Source: Celeribacter litoreus (lineage in GTDB: Bacteria; Pseudomonadota; Alphaproteobacteria; Rhodobacterales; Rhodobacteraceae). From it: 64,000 nt of DNA. The notes below the pieces were generated by a model that was not told the DNA's origin, did no database searches, and saw only the letters and a program-made list of their open reading frames with translations. Numbering within the stretch: the stretch's first letter is position 1; each line of letters starts with the position of its first letter. The position numbers and the translations under genes are program-made. The stretch spans positions 62,001 through 126,000 of the forward strand of contig NZ_JAIUFY010000001.1 of NCBI RefSeq assembly GCF_020165855.1, written 5' to 3'. This document shows, in pieces, positions 47,634 to 57,300 of the stretch.

Positions 47634-47875
47634 CAGAGGCCTTCGGTTTTTGTCGTGCCGGCAGCCTGCCCGTCGGGGCCGATGGTAATCTTCTCGACCT
47701 TCTCCTCGGCTTCCTTGAGCTTGGCTTCGCAATGCGCCTTCAACTTGGCCCCGCGTTCATAGAGCGTGATGCTGTCTTCCAGCGCCACGTCCCCGCGTTC
47801 CAGCTTGCTGACGACCTGATCGAGCTCGGTCATGGCCTGTTCAAAGGACATGTCTTCGACCTTATTCTCGCTCAT
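47633..47875 (-). CDS. xseB: Exodeoxyribonuclease VII small subunit
   Basis: Eighty residues: MSENKVEDMSFEQAMTELDQ, VSKLERGDVALEDSITLYERG, then a coiled-coil-like AKLKEAEEKVEKI. Matches XseB, the small regulatory subunit of the nuclease that degrades single-stranded DNA. The ATG at 47875 follows GGGAG. It heads xseB-ispA-dxs. Confidence 0.93.
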   Translation of the reverse strand: MSENKVEDMSFEQAMTELDQVVSKLERGDVALEDSITLYERGAKLKAHCEAKLKEAEEKVEKITIGPDGQAAGTTKTEGL

Positions 47876-47948
47876 TTCACGGCTCCCGTTTGTTACTGGA
47901 CCTGCATATAGGAAAGTCGGGGGGAATGACCAGTTCCCCTGTGCCACA

Positions 47949-48647
47949 TCATTCCGGCGTGAGCATATATCCTGCGCCACGGACGGTCTGCAGATACCTA
48001 GGTTGGCGCGGGTCATCTTCGATCTTGCGGCGCAAGCGCGTGATCTGGACGTCAACAGCGCGCTCCTGTGCCTGACCGCCATCCCGCCCAAGACGCTCCA
48101 CGAGTTGGGCACGGGTGAACGGCTCGCCCGGATCGGAAACGAAAATCTTCATGAGCTGCGACTCGGTTCCCGTCAGGCGCACGACCTCTTCACCCTCCCA
48201 AAGCTCACCGCGTTCCGTGTCATAGCGGAATTTTCCGAGATGGAGGAATTTGGGACCGACCTCTTCGGGTTCGATTTGTGGCATCCGGCGCAATACGGCG
48301 TTGATCCGCAGGAGGAGTTCTTTCGGCTCAAATGGTTTCGACAGATAGTCATCTGCCCCGGCCTCAAGACCTTTGATCCGGTCTTCGGTTTCGCCCTTCG
48401 CCGTGAGCAACATGATCGGCGTGGAGATGGTTTTACGCAGATCTTGCGTAAGGCTGATCCCGTCCTCTCCCGGCATCATCACATCGAGCACGATCATGTC
48501 GAACTCCAGCCCAGCCAAGAGACGACGCGCATGGGCCGCATCGCGTGCGGCTGTGACACAAAACCCGTGCCGGATCAGAAACTTTTGTAACAACCCCCTG
48601 ATCCGCGCATCGTCATCAACGATCAGCAGATGGATTTCACCGCTCAA
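47949..48647 (-). CDS. petR: OmpR-family response regulator, PetR
   Basis: A 232-residue response regulator. Receiver domain: acidic pocket in LLIVDDDARIR, phosphoacceptor Asp in DMIVLDVMMPGEDG near residue 55, Thr/Ser in PIMLLTAKGE and Lys in DDYLSKPFEP. The OmpR winged helix follows (VVRLTGTESQLMKIFVSD, ITRLRRKIEDD, RGAGYML). It is two bases downstream of a MarR-type gene; in Rhodobacter capsulatus the same pair, petP-petR, is needed for growth and lies next to the bc1 operon. Identification rests on this pairing. Here petABC is 15 kb away. No sensor kinase gene is adjacent. Confidence 0.85.
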   Translation of the reverse strand: MSGEIHLLIVDDDARIRGLLQKFLIRHGFCVTAARDAAHARRLLAGLEFDMIVLDVMMPGEDGISLTQDLRKTISTPIMLLTAKGETEDRIKGLEAGADDYLSKPFEPKELLLRINAVLRRMPQIEPEEVGPKFLHLGKFRYDTERGELWEGEEVVRLTGTESQLMKIFVSDPGEPFTRAQLVERLGRDGGQAQERAVDVQITRLRRKIEDDPRQPRYLQTVRGAGYMLTPE

Positions 48648-48649
48648 GC

Positions 48650-49162
48650 CTACTCCTCCTTCACCGACATGGCGTTGAAATGAACGACTTGATCCGGGTC
48701 CATCATTGCCTCCAGAACTTTCCGGAACCCGGCGACCGCTTCATGCCCCGCCTCGCGGTAGGCCGCACGCATCCGCGCGCGTTGAGCTTCGGATAATTCC
48801 GCCTCCAATGCCTTGCCGCTCTCGGTAAGATAGAGATGTCTTTCTCGTTTGTCTTGTGTGCCAACACGACTTTCGACAAGACCGTCCTCAATCAGTGCGC
48901 GGAGCACACGGTTCAGCGATTGTTTGGTCACACCTAGGATGCTGAGCAGGTTGTTCACATTTGTGCCAGGCGTACGCCCGATGAAGTGAACTGCACGGTG
49001 ATGCGCCCGACCGTATCCGTATTTCTCCAGAATGCGGTCCGGGTCTGCAGTAAAGCCGCGATAGGCGAAAAACATCGCCTCAATCCCTTTGCGAAGCTGC
49101 TCATCCGTCAGAAAAAGCAGGGCTTCTCCGCCGCTACCGCCACCTGCCTTGTTCTCCGCCAT
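48650..49162 (-). CDS. petP: MarR-family regulator, PetP
   Basis: A 170-residue winged-helix protein: GYGRAHHRAVHFIGRTPGTN, LLSILGVTKQSLNRVLRALIEDGLVE (recognition helix) and RVGTQDKRERHLYLTESG (wing), typical of MarR. It is followed at once by an OmpR-type regulator, as petP is by petR in Rhodobacter capsulatus. Divergent from ilvE. The effector is unknown. Confidence 0.83.
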   Translation of the reverse strand: MAENKAGGGSGGEALLFLTDEQLRKGIEAMFFAYRGFTADPDRILEKYGYGRAHHRAVHFIGRTPGTNVNNLLSILGVTKQSLNRVLRALIEDGLVESRVGTQDKRERHLYLTESGKALEAELSEAQRARMRAAYREAGHEAVAGFRKVLEAMMDPDQVVHFNAMSVKEE

Positions 49163-49332
49163 AGTCCGCCCTGTCTTCGCCTGCGTTCAAACTCCGACCA
49201 CTTTAAGTCAGTGTTATTGACATTCCAAGATTGAATTGATAGCGAAACCAGGATTTCGCGCAACAATACTCCCCCTTACAATTCGATGGCGCAATTTCCT
49301 GATAAGGGGAGCAAAAGCATGAGGAGGTTTTC

Positions 49333-50202
49333 ATGACCGGAAGCTACGAAGATCGCGACGGTAAAATCTGGATGGATGGCGAACTCGTCGACTGGCGCGA
49401 CGCGAAAGTCCATATCCTTACTCACGCCATGCACTATGCCTCCTCCGTGTTCGAAGGCGAACGTTGCTACAACGGCAAAATCTTCAAATCCGTCGAGCAC
49501 TCCGAACGCCTGCTAAAATCCGGCGAACTTCTCGACATGCCGATCCCCTACACCGTCGAGGAAATCGAGAAGGCGAAATATGACATGCTCGCTGCCAACG
49601 GCTGGACCGACGCCTACGTGCGCGTGATCGCATGGCGCAGCGCTGGCGAGGACATGGGTGTTGCCGCCAATCGCAACCCTGTCCGCATGGCTGTCGCTGG
49701 CTGGGAATGGGGCGCCTACTATGGCGACGCCAAGACCAAAGGCGCGAAACTAGACATCGCGAAATGGAAGCGCCCGTCTCCGGAAACTATCCCGACGTCT
49801 GCCAAGGCCGCCGGACTCTATATGATCTGCACCATGTCCAAGCACGCTGCCGAGGCAAAAGGCTGTTCCGATGCTCTGTTCATGGACTACCGCGGCTACG
49901 TGGCCGAGGCGACCGGCGCGAACATCTTCTTCGTCAAAGACGGCGAAGTGCACACTCCGATCCCAGACGCGATCCTGAACGGCATCACCCGCCAGACCGT
50001 CATTGGCATGCTCAAAGACAAAGGCATCAACGTCGTTGAACGCCGCATCAGCCCTGAAGAACTTGAAGGGTTCGAGCAGTGCTTCCTCACCGGCACAGCC
50101 GCAGAAGTCACGCCGGTTGGCCAGATCGGCGACTACATGTTCGAGGTCGGCGCGCTCACCCGCGAAATCTCCGAGGATTACGAGAAACTCGTCCGGAGCT
50201 GA
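49333..50202 (+). CDS. ilvE: Branched-chain amino acid aminotransferase
   Basis: PLP enzyme of fold type IV that makes or degrades valine, leucine and isoleucine, 289 residues. HAMHYASSVFEGERCYNG near residue 35, the PLP lysine region TSAKAAGLYMICTMSKHAAE, DALFMDYRGYVAEATGANIFFVKDG and GITRQTVIGML are present. The start has GAGGAGG. The divergent gap to petP (170 bases) has TTGACA at 49217-49222 as a possible -35. Confidence 0.93.
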   Translation: MTGSYEDRDGKIWMDGELVDWRDAKVHILTHAMHYASSVFEGERCYNGKIFKSVEHSERLLKSGELLDMPIPYTVEEIEKAKYDMLAANGWTDAYVRVIAWRSAGEDMGVAANRNPVRMAVAGWEWGAYYGDAKTKGAKLDIAKWKRPSPETIPTSAKAAGLYMICTMSKHAAEAKGCSDALFMDYRGYVAEATGANIFFVKDGEVHTPIPDAILNGITRQTVIGMLKDKGINVVERRISPEELEGFEQCFLTGTAAEVTPVGQIGDYMFEVGALTREISEDYEKLVRS

Positions 50203-50265
50203 TCTTAACTCCAAACTAAGAGCTTCCTGCCAATGTGCGCTCAGGCAATTGGCGGGAGGCACCCG

Positions 50266-50763
50266 ATGGTCAGTAAAAAAGACTCCATCCTTATCGGTCT
50301 TCTCACGATCTTCATCGTGACACCGGCGGTCATGTCCCTCATTGCCTACCTGATCACCGGCAACCCATCGCTCCGCCCGCTTGGCATCACCTTCGAGCGC
50401 CTGATCGAAGCCGGACAAATCAACGACAAAAGCGCCATTATCGCGCTCGTCGAGATCGGCACAGAGGCAGAGAGCGCCTCTCCCCAGTCCGAATACAAAG
50501 CCGCCCTTGAGATTACATTCTCCCGTTTGGAGACCGATGTTCAGGTGCAATTCCGAACCATCAAAGGCAGCAGGGCTGTGAACATTACCTACATTGTCGG
50601 GGAAAGCAGGATTGGCCCATTTCCCGCGAACCGAGCAGCCGAGGGCGTGATCGCCGCGACCGAGGCCGCGCGCATGGTCGTCGCCCAACGGCAGGCGATC
50701 ATCCTCGAAGAAACCCGTCGCGAAGAGTATCGGCGCGGCTTCTGGTACCGGATCCTAGAGTAG
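50266..50763 (+). CDS. Hypothetical membrane-anchored protein
   Basis: I do not recognise this family. The 165-residue product has an N-terminal signal-anchor (SILIGLLTIFIVTPAVMSLIAYLI), a probable periplasmic alpha/beta domain with alternating ERLIEAGQINDKSAIIALVEIG and LEITFSRLETDVQVQFR, and an arginine-rich C-terminus (RREEYRRGFWYRILE). Start at 50266 is supported by GGGAGG seven bases upstream. Between ilvE and a DMT transporter. Confidence 0.65.
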   Translation: MVSKKDSILIGLLTIFIVTPAVMSLIAYLITGNPSLRPLGITFERLIEAGQINDKSAIIALVEIGTEAESASPQSEYKAALEITFSRLETDVQVQFRTIKGSRAVNITYIVGESRIGPFPANRAAEGVIAATEAARMVVAQRQAIILEETRREEYRRGFWYRILE

Positions 50764-50778
50764 AGACACCCGCACTCG

Positions 50779-51696
50779 TTAAAGCGCATCCGCTTTCTTG
50801 CGTCGCGACGCACTCAACCCGAGCGCCCTCTCCCGCAAAATGATCGCGACCCCAGCCGAAATCACAATGAGTGCCCCGATGAGCATCGGGATTGTCGGTG
50901 TATCGCCAAAGACCACATACCCGATCACCAAGGCAAAGATCATCGACGCATAGTCAAACGGCGCGAGGAGAGATGCATCCGCATAGCGATAGCAGGACGT
51001 CAAAAACACCTGAGCAACGCCTCCGATCAAACCTCCAAGTATCAAGTAAAGCGCGACTTCCATCGAGGGGAGCACCCACGGCGTAAAGGGAATCGTCAAA
51101 AGCCCGGCAACAGTGCAGGACATGGAGAACCAGAAGACAATCGACGTGGTCGACTCCGTCTTGACCATATTACGCACATGCAACTGAACGATTGCAGCAA
51201 GACACGCACCACCAAGCGCAACCATCGCCCCCAATTGCTCTCTCGGGTCAGGGGCGCCGTTAAACACAGTGATCCGCGGCATCATTACGATGACCACGCC
51301 GACCAGACCTGCAAAGACCGCAGAAAACCGGAACAGTCGGACATCCTCACCCGCGAACATTGCGGCGAAGATGACCAGAAGCAGAGGCGCCGCATATCCG
51401 ATAACGGTCGCCTCGGGCAGAGGCAGCAACGCAAGAGCGAAGAAGTTCAAAAACATCGCGCTCGCCCCGATCATCCCGCGCCAAACGTGGCCCATAGGTG
51501 ATCTGACTTTGAGCCCGGTGCGAAACTCCCCGCGACGGGCGAGCCAGATAAAAATCACCGGCAACGCAAAAAAGGATCGAAAAAAGACCGCCTCCCCCGG
51601 TGGCACCTCATCACTCGCCGCCTTAATCAGCGCCGCCATTACAACGAAGCACATCACTGAACCAAGTTTCAGGGCAATGCCGCGAAAAGGATCCAT
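50779..51696 (-). CDS. DMT superfamily (EamA) transporter
   Basis: A 305-residue ten-helix inner-membrane protein with two EamA repeats: MCFVVMAALIKAASDEVPPGEAVFFRS with LALLPLPEATVIGYAAPLLLV in the first half, and LGGLIGGVAQVFLTSCYRYADASLLAPFDYASM in the second. It resembles the RhaT/S-adenosylmethionine-type exporters found in alphaproteobacteria, but the substrate is open. Leftward, followed after 50763 by convergence with the hypothetical gene. Confidence 0.88.
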   Translation of the reverse strand: MDPFRGIALKLGSVMCFVVMAALIKAASDEVPPGEAVFFRSFFALPVIFIWLARRGEFRTGLKVRSPMGHVWRGMIGASAMFLNFFALALLPLPEATVIGYAAPLLLVIFAAMFAGEDVRLFRFSAVFAGLVGVVIVMMPRITVFNGAPDPREQLGAMVALGGACLAAIVQLHVRNMVKTESTTSIVFWFSMSCTVAGLLTIPFTPWVLPSMEVALYLILGGLIGGVAQVFLTSCYRYADASLLAPFDYASMIFALVIGYVVFGDTPTIPMLIGALIVISAGVAIILRERALGLSASRRKKADAL

Positions 51697-51735
51697 CCGC
51701 TACTCTCCAAATCGTCTGGGAACGCGGGACAAATC

Positions 51736-52776
51736 TCACAGTTTTGTAAGACGGGCAACGGCCCAACGTGCGGCATCTCGCACTGTAGCGTCGGCATCAT
51801 CGCACAGCCCGCGCGCAACCTCACAAAGTGCTTCGGAACCCGAATTTCCGATCGCATAGAGGACATTGCGAACGAACCTATCCCGCCCGATCCGCTTGAT
51901 CGGAGAGCCCGAAAACTTCGTCCGAAACGCCGCATCATCAAGCTGCCCCAACTCCGCAAGGGGCGGATCAATCAAATCCTCCCGCGCGGCGAGCCGGATG
52001 TCCCGCGTCTCTGCCGCGAACTTGTTCCACGGGCAGGCCGCGAGGCAATCATCACACCCATAAATCCGGTTCCCGAGCTTTTCACGCAACTCGACATCAA
52101 CAGGCCCGTGATGCTCGATCGTCAGATAGGAGACACAGCGTCGCGCATCGATCTGGAAGGGGGCCGGAAAGGCATCGGTCGGACACGCATCCAGGCAGGA
52201 ACGACACGACCCGCAATTCTCCCGTGCAGAATCATCAGGCTCGAACGCGTGGGTCGTGAAAATCGCCCCGAGGAAAAACCAGTTCCCCAAATCACGCGAC
52301 AAAAGATTGGTGTGCTTCCCCTGCCACCCAAGCCCCGCCTTCGCGGCCAAGGGCTTCTCCATGACCGGAGCCGTATCGACGAAAACCTTAATTTCCGTCT
52401 CCGGTCCGGCCTGCTCAATCAGCCACCGCCCGAGCCGCTTGAGCCGCTTCTTAACGATGTCATGATAATCCCGATTGCGTGCATAGACCGAAATTGCGCC
52501 GTGTTCGGGTCTATTTATGAGCGCCATAGGGTCAACATCCGGCGTATAAGTCTCCGCCAGCATGATGACGGACTTCGCCTCGGGCCAGAGCGCGGTCGGG
52601 TCCCCCCGCCACGACATTCGCTCTTCCATCCATGACATCTGCCCATGCCGCCCCTCGCCGACAAAGGCCTCGAGCCGATCCATCACACCGGGCAAATCAG
52701 GACGTGCAAATCCGGCCTTGGAAAACCCCTCTTCCAAAGCCCGCGCGCGCACGACTTCCTTATCCAAACCGGGCAC
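51736..52776 (-). CDS. queG: Epoxyqueuosine reductase
   Basis: Cobalamin- and Fe-S-dependent enzyme that finishes the queuosine tRNA modification, 346 residues. The catalytic Asp is D134 in [11 protein letters not shown]. Two [4Fe-4S] clusters: Cys188, 191, 194 with 198 in [11 protein letters not shown], and CDDCLAACP further on. [15 protein letters not shown] is the typical substrate region. A short HEAT-like C-terminus follows. The start is GTG at 52776. It is downstream of a GST gene after a GC-rich repeat-like spacer. Confidence 0.93.
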   Translation of the reverse strand: MPGLDKEVVRARALEEGFSKAGFARPDLPGVMDRLEAFVGEGRHGQMSWMEERMSWRGDPTALWPEAKSVIMLAETYTPDVDPMALINRPEHGAISVYARNRDYHDIVKKRLKRLGRWLIEQAGPETEIKVFVDTAPVMEKPLAAKAGLGWQGKHTNLLSRDLGNWFFLGAIFTTHAFEPDDSARENCGSCRSCLDACPTDAFPAPFQIDARRCVSYLTIEHHGPVDVELREKLGNRIYGCDDCLAACPWNKFAAETRDIRLAAREDLIDPPLAELGQLDDAAFRTKFSGSPIKRIGRDRFVRNVLYAIGNSGSEALCEVARGLCDDADATVRDAARWAVARLTKL

Positions 52777-52801
52777 AGTCGCCCCCTTCTTTTGTCCGGA
52801 A

Positions 52802-52855
52802 ATATCCTCGGGGGGAATTGCCCGAAGGGCAAGGGGGGCAGACAGCCCCCGAACA
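52802..52855. repeat. GC-rich double-hairpin intergenic element
   Basis: Between GST and queG: TTGCCC at 52818-52823 with GGGCAA at 52827-52832, and GGGGGC at 52834-52839 with GCCCCC at 52845-52850. It sits beside the sequence ATATCCTCGGGGGG. From memory, similar CCCCCCGAGGATATT-type intergenic stretches recur in Rhodobacteraceae genomes. It may end or punctuate the GST transcript; there is no long T run. Confidence 0.5.
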
Positions 52856-52859
52856 CCCC

Positions 52860-53525
52860 TTAAAAATCGAGATCAGTGTAATGGGCTGGAGGGGGAAAAC
52901 TCGCCACCTGATCCGCGAGAAGAGACCGGAACGCCGGACGCGATTTGATTTTCGCATACCAGTCCTTCACCACGTCATGACGGTTCCAGTCCACATCGGA
53001 CGTATAATCCAGAGACGACAAATGCGCCGCCGCTGCAAAGTCTGCGAGGCTCATCTGATCCCCGGCAAGCCACCGACGCCGGTCGAGCAGCCACGCCATA
53101 TAGTCGAGATGGTATTTTATCGCCTTCGCACCCGACTTCACATTCGCAGCCACGGGATAGCCCGTTTTCATCAGCTTCCGGTTAACCCGCTCGTAAAGCA
53201 GTTTCGACGTCACCTCATGGTGGAACTTGTCATCGAACCACGCAACGAGGCGACGCACTTCATACCGCCCCTCCGGATCCTGCGGCATGAGCGGGGGCGT
53301 GGGATAGCGTTCTTCGAGATACTCACAGATCGGCGAACTTTCCGAGAGGTTCATGTCGTCAATCCGCAAAACCGGCACCTTGCCCGCTGGGTTGCGGCGC
53401 ATGAAATCGGCGTCCTGCTCCCAGTAGCGCTCTTCCACCAATTCCACTTCGATCTTCTTCTCGGCGAGACACAGACGCACTTTGCGACAGAAGGGGGAAA
53501 GGGGGACATGGTATAGTCGGATCAT
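52860..53525 (-). CDS. Glutathione S-transferase family protein
   Basis: A 221-residue protein with an N-terminal thioredoxin-like fold ([22 protein letters not shown], then [27 protein letters not shown]) and a helical C-domain with [15 protein letters not shown]. The SPFC segment carries a Cys like beta/omega-type enzymes. The ATG at 53525 is used because the longer frame adds no family match; the ribosome-binding site is weak. Located between mtgA and queG, all leftward. Confidence 0.85.
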   Translation of the reverse strand: MIRLYHVPLSPFCRKVRLCLAEKKIEVELVEERYWEQDADFMRRNPAGKVPVLRIDDMNLSESSPICEYLEERYPTPPLMPQDPEGRYEVRRLVAWFDDKFHHEVTSKLLYERVNRKLMKTGYPVAANVKSGAKAIKYHLDYMAWLLDRRRWLAGDQMSLADFAAAAHLSSLDYTSDVDWNRHDVVKDWYAKIKSRPAFRSLLADQVASFPPPAHYTDLDF

Positions 53526-53573
53526 TCTCACTACTCGCGTTTTTGTCCTAATTGCCGCATGGCAGAACACAGT

Positions 53574-54290
53574 TCAATCCTCGAAACAGGCAGCGCGGCC
53601 GTCACGCTCGATTGTCGCGGCCCCATCCATCACTTCGGCAGCTCTCCGCCGAACGAACGGGCCAGGTTTGCCCGCGTCACGATCTTTGGGCGCGGGCAAA
53701 ACAGCCGCGAGTTGCCCGGCTTGCCGCGCAGTGAGCTCTTCCGGTCCCACTCCGAAGTAGTGGCGCGCCGCCGCCTCCGCCCCGAAAATCCCTGCGTCGA
53801 ATTCCGCGATGTTCAGATAGACCTCGAGAATGCGCTTTTTGCTCCAAGTGAGCTCCACCACAGGCGTGATCAGAGCCTCAAGTGCCTTTCGCGGCCAGCT
53901 CCGACCATGCCAGAGAAACGTGTTCTTCACAGTCTGTTGCGAAATTGTCGACGCCCCGCGCGAACCGCCATCAGAGATCGCATCGCGGATTGCATCCATA
54001 TCGAACCCCCAGTGAAGGCAGAAATTTGCGTCTTCGGCGGCGACCGCAGAGCGGGCGAGATGCGGAGACATCTGATCAATCGGCGTCCACCGGTAGTCAA
54101 CGCTCTCACCGCGCCGCATCGATTCCGCGAGCATGTAGGGCGTCGCGGGGACGGGGATCACAGAATACAGAAGGATCCACGCAAAGAACAAGACAACGAC
54201 TGCGGCGCCGAACTGCATGACGCGGCGCATCACTCGGCGAAACAATCCGCGTTGTTTTGTCTTTGGGGTGCTCTTGGTCTTCTTTGCCAT
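53574..54290 (-). CDS. mtgA: Monofunctional biosynthetic peptidoglycan transglycosylase
   Basis: Inner-membrane GT51 enzyme that polymerises lipid II, 238 residues. One N-terminal anchor (GAAVVVLFFAWILLYSVIPV), catalytic SAVAAEDANFCLHWGFD (Glu-Asp), RGASTISQQTVKNTFLW, and ELTWSKKRILEVYLNIAEFD with the second catalytic Glu. The start is uncertain: ATG at 54290 or 54296, neither with a clear ribosome-binding site. A 17-base palindrome at 54302-54318 lies just upstream. Confidence 0.93.
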   Translation of the reverse strand: MAKKTKSTPKTKQRGLFRRVMRRVMQFGAAVVVLFFAWILLYSVIPVPATPYMLAESMRRGESVDYRWTPIDQMSPHLARSAVAAEDANFCLHWGFDMDAIRDAISDGGSRGASTISQQTVKNTFLWHGRSWPRKALEALITPVVELTWSKKRILEVYLNIAEFDAGIFGAEAAARHYFGVGPEELTARQAGQLAAVLPAPKDRDAGKPGPFVRRRAAEVMDGAATIERDGRAACFED

Positions 54291-54301
54291 GGGCATGAGG
54301 A

Positions 54302-54318
54302 ACCATGTGGCACATGGT
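54302..54318. promoter_or_regulatory. Perfect 17-base palindrome upstream of mtgA
   Basis: ACCATGTG-G-CACATGGT is a perfect eight-base inverted repeat with a one-base centre, starting 12 bases before the mtgA start. It could be an operator or a leader hairpin; no regulator is assigned. Confidence 0.4.
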
Positions 54319-54345
54319 GAGGTCAAGCCTCTGCGTTCCCTCAAA

Positions 54346-54372
54346 GAAAAAGCCCCCGGTTTCCCGAGGGCT
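54346..54372 (-). terminator. Intrinsic terminator of gltDB
   Basis: AGCCCCCGG at 54351-54359 pairs with CCGAGGGCT at 54364-54372 (one G-T), loop of four; on the minus strand it runs into TTTTTCTTT. Confidence 0.7.
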
Positions 54373-54394
54373 TTTCAATTCTTTCAGGCGTAGA

Positions 54395-57300
54395 TCATTC
54401 CGCCGGAATAGCGCCTTTTTCGAGGCTGAGAGGCGCCGGCAAATGCACGAGCATCTCTTTCGGGCAGATCTGGAGGAAGTTGCCTTTCTCCTCTTCCCAA
54501 TGATCAAGGATCGCTTTCGCTTTGATCGAGTGCGTCTCTTTCGCGTGACGTTCGACCAGGTCCTTCAGCTCGTTCTCCCAGTGATCCACACCGACAGTGC
54601 AGGTCACGAGGGTTTCCGGGTTGATCAGGTTGGAGGCAACGCCTTCCGGATCGTAGAGGTAGGCCATACCGCCCGTCATACCTGCGCCAAAGTTGGCGCC
54701 GATCGATCCGAGGATGACAGCCACACCGCCGGTCATATATTCACAACCGTTGGAGCCACAGCCCTCGATCACGACTTTCGCACCGGAGTTCCGCACTGCG
54801 AAACGCTCACCTGCACGGCCTGCGGCGAACAGATAGCCATCCGTCGCACCGTATAGCACGGTGTTGCCGATGATCGTATTCTCGGCAGCTTCAAGCGGCG
54901 AGTGCATCGGAGGACGCACGACCACAGTGCCACCGGAGAGGCCCTTGCCGACATAGTCGTTGGCGTCACCGGAGACTTCGATCTTCAGGCCCGGAGCCGC
55001 AAATGCACCGAGGGACTGACCTGCGGAGCCCGTCAGTTTGACGGTCAGGTGGTCCGGCTGGAGATCGTTCCGCATGCCGAAGTTCTGCACGATGTGCGAA
55101 GAGGTGCGCGTCCCGATGGTGCGGAGCGTGTTCTGCACCGCGTAGGACAGTTGCATCTTCTCGCCGTCGTTCAGGAAGCGCGCTGCATCAGACACAATCT
55201 GCGCATCGAGCGTATCCGGAACCGCATTACGCGGCTTGGAGCGGTCGTAGACGATCTTGTCTGCGCCATCGACGGAGATAAGAAGCGGGTTCAGATCGAG
55301 ATCGTCGAGGTGCGCGGAGCCACGGGAGACCTGCGTGAGCAGGTCAGCGCGACCGATCACCTCATCGAGCGAACGAGCACCGAGTTGCGCGAGCAGTTCA
55401 CGCACTTCCTGTGCGTAGAAGGTGATCAGGTTGACCACTTTGTCCGCGTTGCCGGAGAACTTTGCACGGAGGCTGTCGTCTTGAGTACAGACGCCCACCG
55501 GACAGGTGTTCGACTGACACTGACGCACCATGATACAGCCCATAGCGATCAGTGCAGCGGTGCCGATGCCGTATTCCTCGGCACCCATCATCGCAGCCAT
55601 GACGATGTCACGACCGGTGCGCAGACCACCGTCCGTGCGGAGCGTCACGCGATCACGCAGGTTGTTCATTGCGAGAACCTGATGCGCCTCGGTGAGGCCC
55701 ATCTCCCACGGAAGACCCGCGAATTTGATCGAGGTCGCCGGAGATGCGCCCGTGCCACCGTTGTGACCGGAGATCAGGATGATGTCCGCTTTCGCCTTCG
55801 CAACACCGGCTGCAATCGTGCCGACACCGGAGGAGGCCACCAGTTTCACGGTGACTTTTGCCTTCGGGTTGATCTGCTTGAGGTCGTAGATCAGCTGGGC
55901 AAGATCTTCGATCGAGTAGATGTCGTGGTGCGGCGGCGGCGAGATCAGGGTCACACCTTTGGTGGAGTGACGCAGCTTCGCAATCAGGTCGGTAACCTTC
56001 ATGCCCGGAAGCTGACCGCCCTCACCCGGCTTGGCACCCTGAGCGACTTTGATCTCGAGCTCTTCACAGTGCAGGAGATATTCAGCCGTCACACCAAAGC
56101 GACCGGAAGCCACCTGTTTGATCTTCGCAGAAGCGTTGTCGCCATTCGGTTCCGGCGTGAAGTCATCGGGGCTCTCGCCACCTTCACCGGAGTCCGATTT
56201 CGCGCCGATGCGGTTCATGGCGATGGACAGTGTGCGGTGTGCTTCCGGAGAGAGCGCACCGAGGGACATGCCCGGCGTCACGAAACGCTTGCGGATCGAG
56301 GTGATGGATTCCACTTCCTCAATCGGAACCGGCTTGCCAATGGCTTTGAAGTCCAGAAGGTCACGCAAGTGGATCGGCGGCATCGCCCGCATTTTCGCGG
56401 AGTACTGCTTCCACATCTCGTAGGATGCACGATCACAGGCCGATTGCAGCATGTGCATCGACTGCGCTTCCCACGCGTGGGTCTCGCCGGACTTGCGGGC
56501 TTTGTAGAAACCACCGATCGGGAGCGTGTTGCCACCGAGCCAGCCCTGCTTGTGCACGGCTTCGAGTTTCTTCTGGATGCCGTTCACACCGATTCCGGAG
56601 ATACGGGAGTGCATGCCCGGGAAGAACTCGGCGACCATCGCGCGGGACAGACCCACAGCCTCGAAGTTCAGACCACCACGGTAGGAGGAAATCACAGAGA
56701 TCCCCATCTTCGCCATGATCTTGAGCAGGCCAGCATCGACAGAGGCGCGGTAACGGGCCACGGCCTCGGTCAGCGTCATGTCGAGAAGACCACGTTCGAT
56801 ACGGTCGGCGAGGCTGTCCTCGGCGAGGTAGGCGTTCACGATGGTTGCGCCACAGCCGATCAGAACCGCGAAATAATGCGGGTCGATACATTCGGCAGAG
56901 CGAACACCCAGCGAGCAGAACGTGCGGAGGCCCTTGCGGGTCAGCCAGCTGTGCACAGCAGACGTCGCGAGGATCATCGGCATGGCAACGCGATCTTCGC
57001 CCTGAGCCTGATCGGTCAGGATGATGTGACCACCACCGGAACGCACAGCTTCCTCAGCCTCTGCGCGGATACGGTCAAGACCCTCGCGCAATGCGGTTTC
57101 GCCACCGTTCACAGGGAACGTACAGTCGATTTCCGTCATCGGAGCGTTGAAGTGCTCTTTGAGTTTCTCGAACTGAGCATTGCCGACAAACGGGCTCTCG
57201 AGCACGAGAATCTCGGTCTGCGAGCTGTCTTCGTCGAGCACGTTCTTGAGGTTCCCGAAACGCGTTTTCAGGCTCATCACGCGGTATTCGCGCAGGGAGT

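Noticed and set aside
52802-52855. Repeats resembling a CRISPR spacer region
   Set aside because: There are only two unlike hairpins, no regular repeat-spacer pattern and no cas genes.
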